Shown: positions 1 to 12,075 of the stretch, piece by piece | How positions within the stretch are numbered: position 1 is the stretch's first letter | How the letters are laid out: the number at the start of each line of letters is the position of its first letter | Assembly (NCBI GenBank): GCA_003427395.1 | Contig: BFEA01000022.1 | Location: 3,492,948-3,556,947, forward strand | From: Chara braunii | Taxonomy: Eukaryota; Streptophyta; Charophyceae; Charales; Characeae | Direction of reading: 5' to 3' | Length of the DNA: 64,000 nt | Translations under genes and position numbers: made by a program | Notes under the pieces: generated by a model | Seen by the model: only the letters and a program-made list of their open reading frames with translations | What the model was told of the DNA's origin: nothing | Databases searched by the model: none

Positions 1-559
1 CAACATCTGACTTTACTGCATCTGCAGACTACGAGAGAAGAGAGACAGAGCTTGGTGACATCGGATCCAGACTCGACTTTTGGGACTTCAGACATGGCAA
101 CGAGGGATTATTTGGGATTGGTGACAAAGACTTGGTGTTGACGACATTCCCATCTCTCTCCCTCCTTTCGTCTGATTCCTGCCTCTTCGTCTGTGTATGT
201 CTGGACTTGGCGCTTTCTTCCTGTGTACAGCGCCAGGCTCCTTCACACCTGGTGATGGATATGATGTATGTTTGGTCTGAGTTCAAACATTGATTGGGCT
301 AGTTATTAGCATTCTAGCATTCTGCTTCGCTACTTTGTACTACGTGAGTGAGGTCAGTCCCGGTCAGGTCAGTCTTTGTATTTAAGTCTTCCCTGCGCTA
401 TTCAGCACCATTATGTATGTATGAGAATGCACATTGCTTGTCGAGATTCTATTCGCTCCGCATTGTCCATTCAGTCCTTTTTATCACATTGCAGATTCTC
501 GGTTATTGCGTACATTGCATATCTGTTCATGTAACATTTTTGTGTGCCGAGCTGAGCAC

Positions 560-1250
560 CCCTAAGCAGTGCCAAATAGTCGGTCATTCCTCGTTTGGGC
601 TGCCTGCAACACTCCTAGGGGGGCCGCTCGGTTCGGTATGGCTGTCCGTCCTACGAGTGACGACAGATTTCGTCGGAGCGACTCCATGGCTCAGTGGGTG
701 ATGTGAGCGGGTGATGTGCCGGTTTGGTTTGTGTTGGATGTATGGGCTGCCTCTTCTGCAGTCTGCCGCTGCCTTGCTGCCCGTTCCGCTTGCTTTGCAG
801 GTCATTCTTGGCAAGCTGCTGTGTTTGCTGTGTGTTGAGGCCGTGTGGTTGGTGTTCCCTTGCGCTTCGCTGCTTCACTGCCTTGCTGCCTATCTGCAGG
901 CTGTGCTGTGCCTTATGTGTCCTTTGCGTGCTTGCCTTGTAGTTTGGTGGCCTTGCTGGTGTTGCCTCATGCTTTGCTGCTCCACTTGCCCTGTTGTTCC
1001 TTGCAGTTGCTCCGGCAGTGTTGCCTGGTGCTTCACTGAGTGGGGTTGCTTGCTGCCATGTGTGTGCCTGCCTTGTTGGTGCTTGTTCGTGTTGCCCTGT
1101 GCTTCACTGCGCGGTTGCCGCGCTGCGCGGTTGCTTGCCATGTCATTCCTTGCAGTAGTCTTCGGCGTTGAGTAGCCATATTGCATCTGCAGCGTTGCCT
1201 GGTGCTTCACTGGGTTGCTGCCCGCTGCTGTGTTCCGTTTGGGGACAGTC
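560..1250. repeat. GT/CT-skewed low-complexity tract
   Basis: The plus strand is dominated by G, C and T with few A, built from irregular reiterations of short words such as TGCCTTGCTG and CTTCACTG. Long reading frames on both strands come from this composition and encode Cys/Leu-rich or Gln/His/Arg-rich strings without domain character. I read it as degenerate simple-sequence DNA, not a gene. Confidence 0.7.
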
Positions 1251-1397
1251 TTCCTTCAACAAGGGTCAAAGGGTGCATGACCCAAACCATCAATACGGGG
1301 ATTCCGCAGATTGTCGAGGGTTCAGCCTCCTGATGAGTCGGTGCAACTCTGACAAAACAATCTTCCATCCGTTCCGTCTAGCCTATTTCATTCATTG

Positions 1398-1950
1398 TCT
1401 TTACCTGCCTTGTGTGCTTGTATGTTGTCTGTCCTCCTGCCTCCCCCAGCGCCCTCCAGCCTATGTCGTGTGTTCTCTTTCCCCCCCGCCTGCCTTCCCC
1501 AATGCCACCCAGCCTATGTGCTGTGAGGTCATTTCTTACCTGCTGCTTGTTGTCTTTTCCTTGTCTTGTATGTTGGTGTGTTGACTGCTTGACTCTTGTT
1601 TTAGGTTTGTGAGTCTGTTTTGAAGTGACCACTCTAGCCTACCATCGAGTCAAAACAGTGCTGCATCCCTATAGACTAAGACTGTTGGTGTGTCGTCTGA
1701 ATGCCCGCCCCCCCCAATGCCATCCAGCCTATGTTACTTGTTGTCTTTTCCCTGCCATGTGTGCTTGTATGTTGCCTGCCCTCCTGCCTCCCCCAATGCA
1801 CTCCAGCCCATGTTGCTTGTTGTATTTCCCTGCCTTGTGTGCTTGTAGGTTGTCTGCCCTCCAGCCTGTGCCACTTGTTGTCCTTTCCCTGCCCTGTGTG
1901 CTTGTATGTTGTCTGCCCGCCCAACTTCCCTAATGCCCTCCAGCCTATGT
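1398..1950. repeat. Tandem repeat, ~78-bp unit with shorter variants
   Basis: A unit beginning CCTGCCNTGTGTGCTTGTATG and ending in CCAATGCNCTCCAGCCTATG recurs. Clear unit starts are near 1402, 1751, 1829 and 1888; spacing is 78 bp between the second and third and 59 bp where an internal block is missing. The plus strand is pyrimidine-rich. ORFs through it are by-products of the repeat. Confidence 0.75.
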
Positions 1951-2099
1951 GTTGCCTCACTGCTTTCCTTTCTTGCCTTTTGTCTGGTCATTTCTTACCT
2001 GCAGGCTGCTGCTTGTTGTTTTTTCCTCCCTTGTGTGGCGGTGTGTTGACTGTATCCAATAGAGTAAGTAGGTGCACGATGAGGATTAGCTGTTAGGCC

Positions 2100-4990
2100 T
2101 GGCTCCCCGATATGGCACATTTTTTAACACTGCACTTCTTCCAGCAGAAATGGATGAAGTAACTTGAACACACACACACTCGCACACAGAAGCACATAAC
2201 ACAAAATACCACCCTCTTATGTCATTTACGGGCCATGGTGCAAACCCTAAGCCATTAATTACCTAGCTGTCATCAGGGTTACAAGCTTGATCAAAGGTCA
2301 TCGCTACTGCAAGGCTTGCCTTTCCATTTTCTTGTCTGACTGTCTGTCTTTCTGTCTGCCTGCCTGCCTGCCTCTCCAATTATTCACGCGTCCATGGAAG
2401 TCCACCTCCCTACCTTACTCTGCTATCCTTACCAATTACGTCAAGACTACAGTAAGTGCGAGGATTTAGATCCTCGGCAGTGTCTGCAAGATGTCGTGCC
2501 AGCCCTAAGTGAAGGCGGGCCTGAAAATATGTGCCAATGCTTGTTTATAGGCCTATGAGACCAGGTTGAGGGCCCCAAGCAGAGCCTGTTGGAACCCCTA
2601 TGTGGGTATGGATCTTCGATTAGGCCTACGAGTTTGCTTCTCTACATGCTCCTGGAGGGCCCTTTCAGAGAGCATGAGCCCGCCCAAGTGAAGGCGGGCC
2701 CCTGAATTTCAATATGGCCTGAGTTCGTCAATTTTGGCTAAGTTTGGTGGGCGCCAGACAGTTGCCATGCGCCAGTTAGTTACATCCTCCACACTCGTGA
2801 GAATCAGAAATAATTCTTGAGCCTTCTAGGCTCTTCCAGCAGCACAGGCGTCACGTTTACTCCTGGGTGGTTAGGCAGGCTCAACCAATTCGGTCCCAGG
2901 CCACTGTCTAAATGGGCCTGGGCGCAGACACTTTGGCCCGATTGGAAGCTACTGGAAATAGACGAGGCCCAGCCTGGGAGCAGACTGGGCGAGCACTTTC
3001 CATAAAGGAAAGAGCTCGCCACTGCTGGAGGCATTCGGACACTAGGCAGTGCATGCGGCAGTGCTGCTTGAGCATGCGCTCGCGGGCTGTGCGCTGGGCA
3101 CTAGCGCTAGTTGCCAGGCAGTGTGCGCGGGCGCTGGAAGAAGGCAGGGCGCTGCCCATAGCCATCCCTACATAGCCAGGGCTTGGCTTGGACAATCAGT
3201 GGAGGTGGTGGTGGTCTTCGTGCATAAGGGAGAAGGCAAGGGAGGAAGACAAGGATAGGGAGAGAGTGAAAGAGATGAGGATGGTGATGTGAGGGCGCAT
3301 ACCTGGTATTGGCGATGGTCTGCATTGGTCGACATCTTCAAGTACTTCGGTGGCTGCTGACGTCAACAGTTGCATTGTCAATTCGTAGGCAGGAAGTAGC
3401 TGTGTAGGGAGTAGCCTGAGCGCCGAGCGCCAAGTAGGGAGAGAGGGCCTGGATACGTATGTTGGTGGGGACGAGAGTAAAGCTCTCATTGACATTTGGT
3501 TTCAGTGTTTCGATTCTCCATTGGTGTAATATTGGTGCAATGCTGCTTATCTGGACACTGTGGGACTTTCTTGCTTTCAATGGGATTGTGCTATCTGGAG
3601 TATGTCATCTCGCTTTCTCTCGTTTTCCTTGCAATTTGGTATCGGAGCAGGTTCGAACCACTCCGCTGGTTCCTTTGCAATAGCTGTTTGGTCCTTCGTT
3701 GGGAAATGGTGGGGCAGTGATAATGCCTGTGCGTTGGAGTATAGGCGGCCTTGAGTTGAGAGGGTGCGCCTGGAAGGCTATGTGGTGACATAGGGGTGCA
3801 CGCTGGATGATGAGAGCTTGCTGACGTGGCAATTTAAGCCGAGGTGGAACTGCATTGCATTGTGGGTTGTGCCGAGGCATCGACCGGTCATCATAAATGC
3901 TTGTCAGGTTACTGGCGAGAAATCTGTGGTTGGGGGCAGCACTATGAGGTACGTTGCTCCTTACCTTATCTACCCTCTTCGTTGCTTCTTACCGTGAGGA
4001 AGTGAGTCTTGTCTTGAGAGTCCTCTCGATGTGAGGTGTCATGAGCGCTCAACCTTGAGGGTCGACATTCTTCCTGGGCAGCAAGCTGGTGGGAGACGGG
4101 CGAAGCCTCTGAAGGGCCCTGGACGAAGCACTCGGGTCACGGTCACCATGCCAACCCGCTCGGACTAGTACACGCATGCTTTGCTGCAAGTCCTTGGTCC
4201 TGCTTCCTGCGCAGTAGAGGTCATGTTGGGCATGCCAGCCCTACAAGAGACGCTCACCAGACCGTCTATAAATATTTCTGGCGGGAGGCTCGTTGCATGC
4301 GAGGATAAAGAAGATGTAGGGCTGGCAGGCTTAGTGTAGACCTGGGGCACAGGGGTGGGCCGGATTGCACACCTTTAGACACGCCATCTGAACCAAAGCC
4401 ACAGGACGTCGACACAAAGTGACTACTCAAGAGGGATACAAGGGGAGGGAAGATTCCAGTAATTGCTCGAATGTTCAATATTGTAATATTTTCATTCAGC
4501 ATGCATTCCAACACACAGTTTTATTTTTATTTTTGATTAGTTAGTTGTGACGGACTGCTAACAACTAACAGACTGTTGCAGATAGAGTAGTTGTTTATTC
4601 TTGCTGCAAGCATTTGTTTCAGACTAGTCAAAAGTAGGAATAAAATTCTTTGCAGGGGTATGAAACTATCTGCTGTTACCGCTTGACTGCTTCCTGATAA
4701 ATCTGGACCGTATATTTAAATCTTATTTATTAAGCGGTTGGGTGCCACGCTGCGATAGGTCCCAACGAGGACACTAGTTCAGATTGCATGCCACGTGCAG
4801 CCCTGGGGTGAAGATGACATTGAGGCTGAGACACATAGACTAGGACGAGGGGAGGATTGCTAGAGGACAAGCACTTTGTCGGCCGACCACTTGTTTGGTG
4901 TTAAAGACCAGGCCAGGAAAGGAGACAGCGGAGAACAGCTGAGGAGAGTTGGGTCTCGCAGAAGGTAAAGGTGGCAGCAGCCAACGCAGT
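2100..4990. other. Unassigned intergenic DNA
   Basis: I see no convincing gene. The only marked structure is a 15-bp word, AAGTGAAGGCGGGCC, present near 2509 and 2690; the second copy sits in a GCCCGCC/GGCGGGC stem-loop. ORFs here are below 130 codons and lack protein-like composition. It may be old retroelement debris. Confidence 0.5.
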
Positions 4991-4991
4991 G

Positions 4992-5343
4992 ATGGCACTA
5001 GCAGTTGTAGCAGCAGCACACGTTAGAGCCAAGGTCGAGGCAGCAAAGGCTACTGTTTCTGCAATGTCCCATGTTTCTTCCCAGACCTCTTCGATAGGTG
5101 TTAGTCGGGGCATATCAGGTCCTTGCACTAGTCTGTCTGATGGTGTGCAGGACCGCCAACAACAACCCTTGTCAATGGAGGACGTTGAGCTCAGAGAAAC
5201 GCATGCCCTTCCTACAGAGTTACAACGCCAAATACAGGACGTAGAGGATAGACGGAATAGAGCTAGAAGAAGAAAGCCTAGACTAGAGGCGAGGGAGGTG
5301 GAACTAAACAGATTAAGAAGCTTTGGATGTGGAAGCTCCTAAT
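4992..5343 (+). pseudogene. Gag-like fragment, unrecognised
   Basis: From the first ATG the frame encodes about 116 residues: an Ala-rich N-terminus, a Ser/Thr/Gln-rich middle, and a charged, probably coiled-coil stretch (MEDVELRETHALPTELQRQ, then an Arg-rich part). It stops near 5341. Another frame continues with a Pro/Val-rich linker up to the LTR that starts at 5538. Coiled coil plus Pro-rich linker resembles the N-terminal half of some plant retroelement Gag proteins, but no diagnostic Gag core or zinc knuckle is present. It may be a Gag cut by the following LTR. Function not established. Confidence 0.3.
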
Positions 5344-5537
5344 AAGCGGACACTTCGGTCCAGTCAGTGTGGCAGAAGTACAGGCCGTGTTTTAGGAAAT
5401 GCTAGCCACATTGATAGCCGGTCAGAATTAGATTCTGGCTGCGCAGAGAGGCCCCAAGCCTACTGTGAGGCCTGCACAACCCGTTGTAGTTCCCCTAGTG
5501 GTGCCTAGTGCGTCCATGTCATTGCTGCCTATGAGCG

Positions 5538-6370
5538 GTGTCGGTGCGAATACCCTTACAAGGGTATCCACCCTGGTTTTCGCAAGCGACAAAAGATAGG
5601 TTTGGTTTAAAGTTTAGGTGTTCTGCGCGAGGCGCGGCTGTGTCTGAGGTTTACGTTGACTGGCTGACTAGATTAAAGAGTGTGTGGGCGCGCGGATTTG
5701 AGGCACGAGTGATCTTTTACTTTTTTTTATGATTGTGAAAGTCGGCGTGGTTGCCGGCGGATTTTTCTTCTGATTAAGCTAGGATTAAAAAGGATTCCGT
5801 CTCTTGATTGGTGCGCTTGCCGGTGACCTATGCGTACGTGTGGAGAACGACATCGACAACGACGTGAGTTTGGGGACGTTTCGATAGATCTAAGTGTTGT
5901 GCAGTACCCCTTTACTTTAGATATCAGACAATACTAGACTCAGATTTGGGGCCTACCATTATTAGTTACAGCATCGAACTTTCTTCGGAGGGATTCAAAG
6001 ATCGAGATCGAGCGGCGAAGGCGCGGGAGCGTGGGAGCGGCGCTGATGAATCGAGGGGTTGAGGGCAAGGAAGGGCTATCCCCCTTGGTTTTGTCGTCGT
6101 CGGCGACGAAACGGTACTAACGGCCTCTTTTTCCTCGTTCGTCATATGCTAATGATTAAAATCTTCTAAAAGTTTTATTATGTATTGTCGTTGTTTATTA
6201 TTTTTTATGTTTCGGCGTGCTTTGAATCAAAGGCGTGACGCCGGATTTCGAGGCCGTCATCGGGATTGATGGGTCGGCTCAGGTGGCGTGAGCTCTGACA
6301 TTGAGTCAACATACCGAGGGCGTTGAGGCGGTCGGGGATCTGGAGCGCGCGTCTCTTTTGGCTGGCGGCA
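5538..6370 (+). mobile_element. LTR, copy 1 (TG...CA), 5' of the chromovirus
   Basis: This ~833-bp segment starts TGTCGGTGCGAATACCC and ends GGCTGGCGGCA. A closely matching copy lies at 54752-55588 with the same termini; homology stops at the CA on both. TG...CA ends and sharp limits make it an LTR. It lies just before the chromovirus gag and is the best candidate for its 5' LTR. I could not find a clear tRNA primer site after it, nor a copy just after the chromovirus pol, so the assignment is provisional. Confidence 0.7.
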
Positions 6371-6831
6371 AGATCCCGGCACAGGGCACAGGGCTCCACA
6401 CGACGCCGACGTGGCGACGACCACGACACAGGGCTCCACACCCGTGCTGACGGACTAGGGCCACCAGCCCAAGGGGGATCTGCACACCCTCCTCACCTCC
6501 CTCCTTGCGCCCATTCAGGCGCAACGCACGACCCTCGCGCCCTTACAGGCGCAGGGGGCGACTCTTGATGCTGGCGTGCGGCAACTCCAGGACGCTGGCC
6601 GTCCTTCCTCTCCTCACCCTCTCTCTTCTCCTGGCTCNCAGTCCGGTTCCCCCGTCCTCCAACAGGGTGGCCACGCCGGAGCTTCCTCCTCTGCCAAGGC
6701 CGACCCGACCATCTTGGTGACCGTCCACGCCCCTAGCTCGACGGCCGCCACGAGTCAGGCCCTCCCCCAGTCTACGGGCGCACCCGCCTAGATTCCGGCC
6801 ACTACGGCCATGGGACCACAACCCGCTACCA

Positions 6832-8427
6832 TGGTCTCAGCTTTTCCGGGTACCCCACTTCTCCCTCCCCTTCGCACGACCGCAGCGCCAGCTGGCTCTC
6901 CCCCTTGTGGGATGTCTCGCACCACTCGTGCGTCTCCTCCTGCCACACCTCGCTCGACCTACGTCAAGGTCTCGAGGACGAGATTGCCCTGCTCTGGGCC
7001 AACCTCGCCCTCTCACGCCTTCAACCACCCCCACCCTCCAGGTGGCCGCGCCTTCCGGCGCACCCACTTCTTCCTCTACTCTTCCTTCCATGCAGGCTTG
7101 CTTCCCTCGCCGTGCACCCTACCCATCCCCATCCTACCTCCTCGCTATCCCCTCGGTTGCTGCGACCTCTTCCACCACAGCTCCTGTGCAGCCTGCCGCC
7201 GTTCCCCCCGCCGCTCCACCATGCGGTCCGGGCGTACAATCAGTTGCGCCCCCTCCTCCAAGACCTGCGCCGACTTATTCAGCCGTAGCACAGGCCTTCG
7301 CTCCCCGTTCTCCTCGCCGCCAAAATGGTGGCGCACCACTCGTCCGCTTGACGGACATTGCCTTGTATGACGGTACATGCATACGCGTGTCTCGGTGGCT
7401 CCAGTCTGCCACCCGCACGCTCCAGCTCATGGGCGCCCCACCCGACACGTGGGTGGCTCACCTCTCCACGTGCCTGCGTGGCGGTCCTTCCGACGCCTGG
7501 GAGGATTTCTACACTTACTCCCTTCGTGAAGGTCGGACTCCGACCTTCATGGATTTCCAGGCGGTCCTCGAGGATCGCTTCGGAGCCCGATATGACGTGA
7601 CTGACGCCTTCGAGCGTGTCGTCACTACACGCTGGTCCGGCTCTGGTGGCGCTGCCGGCCTGGATCGCCACATCCAGGTCTTTCAGGACGCCCGCCTCAT
7701 TTGTGATATGGCGTTCCTCCCCGAGGCTGCCCTTATCGATCGTTTCTTGGCCAGCCTCCCGCTCGAGTACCGCTCCGAGTTATGGCGGTACAAGTTCACG
7801 TCGGCCCCGCAGGCTTACGAGGCCGCCAGGGACCATCAACGGATGCGGGCCCGTCTTCACCCCGCCTCCTCCTCCCAGCCCCACTGTACTGGTTACGCCT
7901 CCTCCTCTCACGACACTTCCCAGCGCCGTTCCCCTTTCCGCGGTCGCCCCCGCCGTTCCACGCAGCAGGGCCGCCACTTCTCGCGCCGCTTCAGCGCGCT
8001 CGAGTATGGTGAGCAGGACGCTGGTGCCCCGCTGTCGCCAAAGGGTGACCATAGCGACGACCTCGACCTCGACGAGGCCGTCCACCACCACCTGGAGGAC
8101 TGTACTCTTCCTATGGCCGAGCGCCTCCAACTCATCCTCTCCGCCCTCTCCCGGGCACGCAGCTGCCCCGGTCATGTTGGCCCGTTGCCCCCTGCGGTCC
8201 CTCAGCAGGACCTCCCTCAGGGCTTCATCCCTCCTTGCGGTGTCCTTTCCGCTGAGGAGCGCGCGGTTATTTTGGGCCGGCGTGGGTGTTTGCGCTGCCG
8301 TCAAGATGGTCACACCTCCTCGCGGTGCCCTTACACCACCGCCCTTGACCGCCACTACGCCGACCTTTCCCGCCAGCGGCGTGCTCAGTCCCCCCCCGGC
8401 GCCTCGCATCCCCGTGGCGCCTCCTAG
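6832..8427 (+). pseudogene. gag: Chromovirus Gag
   Basis: Structural nucleocapsid polyprotein of the element. The frame is open through 6832-8427 with no convincing ATG. A better coiled-coil N-terminus is seen in the next frame near 6905-7040, so a frameshift near 7050 is likely. A Pro/Ala-rich linker (to ~7330) is followed by the Gag core, about 7330-7850, with the PPDTWVAHL...AWEDFYTY...FGARYDV pattern of the Retrotrans_gag family. An Arg/Ser-rich basic stretch follows, then a CCHC zinc knuckle (C-x2-C-x4-H-x4-C, 8287-8328). The large ORFs in the other frames and on the minus strand are GC-rich shadows. Confidence 0.85.
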
Positions 8428-8432
8428 CCACG

Positions 8433-9555
8433 GTGCAGTGTGCACCTGCGCCCTCCTCAGTAGCCGACTTCCAGACATCCCCGTCGCGGTTTGCCCCTCT
8501 CGCTACTGGAGTTGAGGTCTCGCAGGACCCGACAGAGTGTACTCAGCCCTCTGTCGCAATACCATCTGCGCCTCCGCAGACCACCGTCTCCTCTCCTTCC
8601 CCGCCGCGACTGTCGACGCGTCGAGCCATTCGCTCAGCCCGTTGCAGCGAGCAGCTCGCTACTCGCGAGGACGTTGTGTCCTCTCTTCTGGACTTGAGCA
8701 TGCTCCAGGCTCGTCAGGAGCGACTCACCCTCCATGTCGCTGCACTGCGTCGCCTTCTCGCCATCCTCTCTAACCCTGATCGCACCCTCCCGATCATCCC
8801 AGTACGACTCGGGACCTCCACGAGGGTGTACTTACCATTGTGGGATTCCGGTTCTCAGGGCAACTTCATTCACCCATGTGGTGAAAGAAGCCCGCTTACC
8901 CACGACAGGGTCTCTGACTCCCATCTCCGTCACCCTAGGGGATGACAAGACCCAGCGCTTCTTCGATTAGACGGTCACCGACCTCCCCTTCTTCCTCACT
9001 CTCGAGCCGACTGATCGTCCCCCGGCGTCTCGTCGCCACCACTCCTCTCAACATTTCGATGTGATGGAGACGGGGTACGACTTCATTCTCGGCACTCCGT
9101 GGTCTCGTCGGTTCCGCAGCACCGAGGCCGATTGGGCAACCAACACTCTCGTTCTCAAAACGAAGTGTGGACAGACGTATCGCGCACCTTTCATAGGTAC
9201 CACTGCGACACCACGCCTCGATCCTCCTCCCCCGGAGCCTTCCGTGCCCTCACCATCTCCTTTTATCACTGTCACCTCGCCTCGGCAGTTCGCCCACTTC
9301 ATCCGACAGGACGACGTCACCTTTTTTATGGTGAACGTGACGGATCTCTTACACTATGTTCCACAGTCCCGATGCCGAGCTCATCCCTCTGGAGCCAGAT
9401 CCTCCTTCTATCTTCATGGCTCCCATCTCTACTTCCGTCCCTCCGCCGTCCGTCGAGTCCACCCCACCGTCGCGCGCTGACGCTGACGCTGAGGAACTCG
9501 CACGATATACGGCTGACCTGGAGTCCGCAGTTCGTGACCTCATTCGAGAGTGTAC
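8433..9555 (+). pseudogene. pol: Chromovirus protease and linker
   Basis: Aspartic protease that would cleave Gag-Pol. The active-site Asp-Ser-Gly is at 8844-8852 in a hydrophobic context (YLPLWDSGSQGNFIHP). The frame changes at about 8870; the rest of the protease follows in frame 1, with a TAG at 8968-8970 and an YDFILGTPW motif near 9076-9102, typical of the protease C-terminus. A second frameshift near 9355 leads into a Ser/Pro/Asp-rich linker, and a third near 9550 into the RT. With these lesions the protease is inactive. Confidence 0.8.
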
Positions 9556-11235
9556 CACAACGTTTTCCCATCGTCGTTCTCGTACGCCGGCATCCCACCG
9601 ATGCGCGACGTCGAGCACTCCATCCAGCTTGTGCCTGACTATCGTGTTGACCACCAGGCACCCTACAGACTCTCGATCCCCGAGGCCACCGAACTCAAGC
9701 GTCAGCTTGAGGAACTCCTGAGACTGGGTTTCATTAAACCCAGCAACTCCCCATGGGGTGCACCCGTCCTCTATGCTCGCAAAGCAGATTAAACTCTTCG
9801 TCTCTGCATCGACTACCGCGGTCTCAACCGCTACACGGTTAAGAACAATTACGCCATGCCTCGTTATGATGAGCTGTTCGACCGCCTAGCAGGCAACCGC
9901 TTCTTTACGAAGATTGATCTTTGTAGCGGTTACCATAAGATCCGCGTCGCTGCAGCCGACCAGCCGAAGATCGCGTTCCGATCGCGCTTCGGCCACGACG
10001 AGTTTACGGTGATGTCATTCGACCTCACCAACGCACCCGCTACCTTCTAGAGGGCGATGAACGACATCTTCAGGGACATCCTGGAGCAGTACGTTCTCGT
10101 CTACCTCGACGATATCTTGATCTACAGTCGTACCCTTGAGGAGCACCTCAGACACCTCCGCGACGTCCTTGACCGCTTGCGCAGACATGACTTCTATGCC
10201 AAGCTGAGCAAGTGCCGCTTTCCCCAGTACAAAGTGGATTTCTTAGGACAATACGTGTCTGACCAGGGTCTCCGCATGGACGATGCGAAGATCACTGCTA
10301 TTGCGAAGTGCCCCGCTCCCACATCCGCCAAACAGCTTCGCAGCTTCCTAGGCCTGACCAGCTATTATAGTAATTTCACCCAGGGATACGCTAGGTATTC
10401 TTACGTCCTTACCTCCACCCTCCTCCGGAAGAACCCACCCTGGGCTTGGACACCCCTCCACGAAGACGCCTTTCGCGCCCTCAAGAAGGCGGTGACATGC
10501 GCACCGGTTCTTCACCTACCCGATTTTGACCGCCCTTTTATCCTTACCACCGATGCGTCAGACTTTGCTGTAGGAGCAGTGCTTTCTCAGATCTTCCCTT
10601 CCTCTCCTGATTCCTCTCATCCTCGTATCCCTCGCTTCCCACTGCCTACCCCTACCACTGCTTTCCGATTGACGCCTACTTGTCCAGCTACTGACGAGCC
10701 TTCTATTGACTATTCTCCTACCATCGCCAAGGACGGCACTGTCGAGTTTCGCTCAGGTGATTGTCCGATAGCCTTCTACTCCTGTCAGCTCTTACCCGGG
10801 AAGATAAACTACACCGCTGATGAACGTGAGGTTCTCGCAGTAGTTTATGCCGCTCGGCACTAGCGTCACTACCTGCACGGGGCACCATTCACGATGCGCA
10901 CGGACAACTCTGTTGTCCAGGCTTTTCTGACAAAGCCGAAACTCATTCCTCGACAGGCTCGCTGGTGGCGCGACCTATCTGAGTTTAGTTTCACCACTGA
11001 GCACACAAAGGGTGAGACTAATCGGGTCGCAGATGTCCTATCTCGGCGCCCTGACCACGACCAGGAGCAGATCCAGCTCTCTTCTATCTCGGTCACCACT
11101 GTTCACCACTCGGTGATCGACGAGTTTCGCACTCAGTACCGTCACTGCCCTGACTATCGCGACATCCACACGACCCTTCGGAGTGGCAAGACCGTCCCGA
11201 ACTACTCTCTCGGGGACAACGGTCTTGTGTACTAG
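9556..11235 (+). pseudogene. pol: Chromovirus reverse transcriptase and RNase H
   Basis: RNA-dependent DNA polymerase and RNase H of the element. RT motifs in order: the LGFIKPSNSPWGAPV block (~9727), LCIDYRGLN (~9800), [14 protein letters not shown] (~9901), and the catalytic YLDD at 10102-10113, then the thumb (FLGLTSYY, ~10349). RNase H starts near 10540 (TTDASDFAVGAVLSQ) and includes the TADEREVLAVVYA block and the NRVADVLSR motif at ~11019-11045. In-frame stops occur at 9790 (TAA), 10048 (TAG), 10861 (TAG) and 11233 (TAG). The rest of the frame is intact, so decay looks recent and mainly by point mutation. Confidence 0.92.
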
Positions 11236-11342
11236 CACGGTTCACAGAGCACCAGAGAGCCCCGTATTTGCGTATTCCTTATTCTTTTGTTTATAGTCTA
11301 TTGATTATAAGTCTAAAATAATTAATAGAAATAATAGATATA

Positions 11343-11401
11343 CATAGTCAATTCAACATGATCAATATGCAATGCATATTGATCATGTTGAATTGACTAT
11401 G
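11343..11401. repeat. Perfect 29-bp hairpin at the psbM 3' end
   Basis: 11343-11371 is the exact reverse complement of 11373-11401, with one base between the arms. The right arm covers the psbM stop codon (11397-11399). Plastid mRNAs often end in stem-loops that stabilise the 3' end, but a one-base spacer and overlap with the stop codon are unusual; a fold-back join made during insertion is an alternative. Confidence 0.9.
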
Positions 11402-11504
11402 AATCACTTTGACTAGCTGTTTTTACATAAAGTATTAATAAAAAGGCTGTTGGGATAATAATAAAAAGTGTCGTTGCAATAAAAGCAAGAATATTAACTT
11501 CCAT
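11397..11504 (-). CDS. psbM: psbM-like, photosystem II reaction centre protein M (plastid-derived)
   Basis: A 35-residue ORF from ATG (complement of 11502-11504) to TAG (11397-11399). It starts [10 protein letters not shown] and continues with a hydrophobic helix ending in YVKT, the hallmark of PsbM, the one-helix thylakoid subunit at the photosystem II dimer interface. Usual PsbM length is 33-36 residues, so this is full length with no internal break. Being inside nuclear retroelement DNA with no nuclear promoter or transit peptide, it is almost certainly a silent copy. The tail after the helix differs slightly from the common ending. Confidence 0.85.
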   Translation of the reverse strand: MEVNILAFIATTLFIIIPTAFLLILYVKTASQSDS

Positions 11505-11888
11505 AATTTTTTCAATATAAACAGAAAATAAATCTAAAATAGACAAGAATGTAGATTTATTTTTTGTTTATATGTATATTCTTTCATTCTCTATTACATT
11601 AATTATTACATAATCTCTCTAATGTATATGTATATGAACTCTAAAATGTATATGTATATGAATTTCATTATTTATGATGTTATTGATTCTTCTTTTTACA
11701 TTCAGTACAATCATTTATAATAAAATTCCCTCTGGCCGTCATTATTGGCATGTTGCCGATTAGTATTATTGATTTCATATTGATATCATAAATACATTTT
11801 GTTTTTTCAAATGAAGGAGTAACTTAGAATTTAATTAAATATTCTACTGTAAATGTTAATACATTCTTACATTTTTTTTTTATATTAG
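11505..11888. other. AT-rich plastid-like spacer
   Basis: Very AT-rich DNA between psbM and the rbcL fragment. It holds a direct repeat of AATGTATATGTATATGAA (near 11619 and 11645) and one GC-richer island near 11731-11760. I see no tRNA gene or further ORF. Confidence 0.6.
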
Positions 11889-12075
11889 TTAGTATCAGCT
11901 GTAAATCCACCTGTAAGATAATCATGCATAACAATAGGCATACCTAATTCTCTTGCACATTGTACTCTCTTAAACATTTCTTCACAAGTTCTTGCAGTAG
12001 CATTTAAATAGTGACCTTTAATTTCTCCAGTTTCTGCTTGAGATTTATAAATTGTTTCTGCTACAAATAGGAATC
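11889..12075 (-). pseudogene. rbcL: rbcL fragment, Rubisco large subunit (plastid-derived)
   Basis: About 61 codons on the minus strand match an internal part of the Rubisco large subunit, including [24 protein letters not shown] and the MHDYLTGGF block. Both ends are truncated: upstream it joins retroelement sequence just before FLFVAE, downstream the match ends after GFTADT and a stop follows. One otherwise invariant Gly of the NATAGTCEEM block reads Arg, consistent with a G-to-A change after transfer to the nucleus. Non-functional fragment. The longer minus-strand frame running to 12298 is an accidental fusion with the retroelement. Confidence 0.93.

Noticed and set aside
711-1175. 154-codon Cys/Leu-rich ORF and overlapping frames
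   Set aside because: Several overlapping frames on both strands are open because the DNA lacks A and is repetitive; no domain, and composition follows base skew.
7616-8515. 299-codon plus-strand ORF and 232-codon minus-strand ORF inside the chromovirus gag
   Set aside because: Shadows of the GC-rich gag frame, which has the real Gag core and zinc knuckle.
11397-11504. A functional nuclear psbM gene
   Set aside because: No transit peptide or promoter; it sits in a dead retroelement with plastid-type flanks, so it is best read as a plastid DNA insertion.
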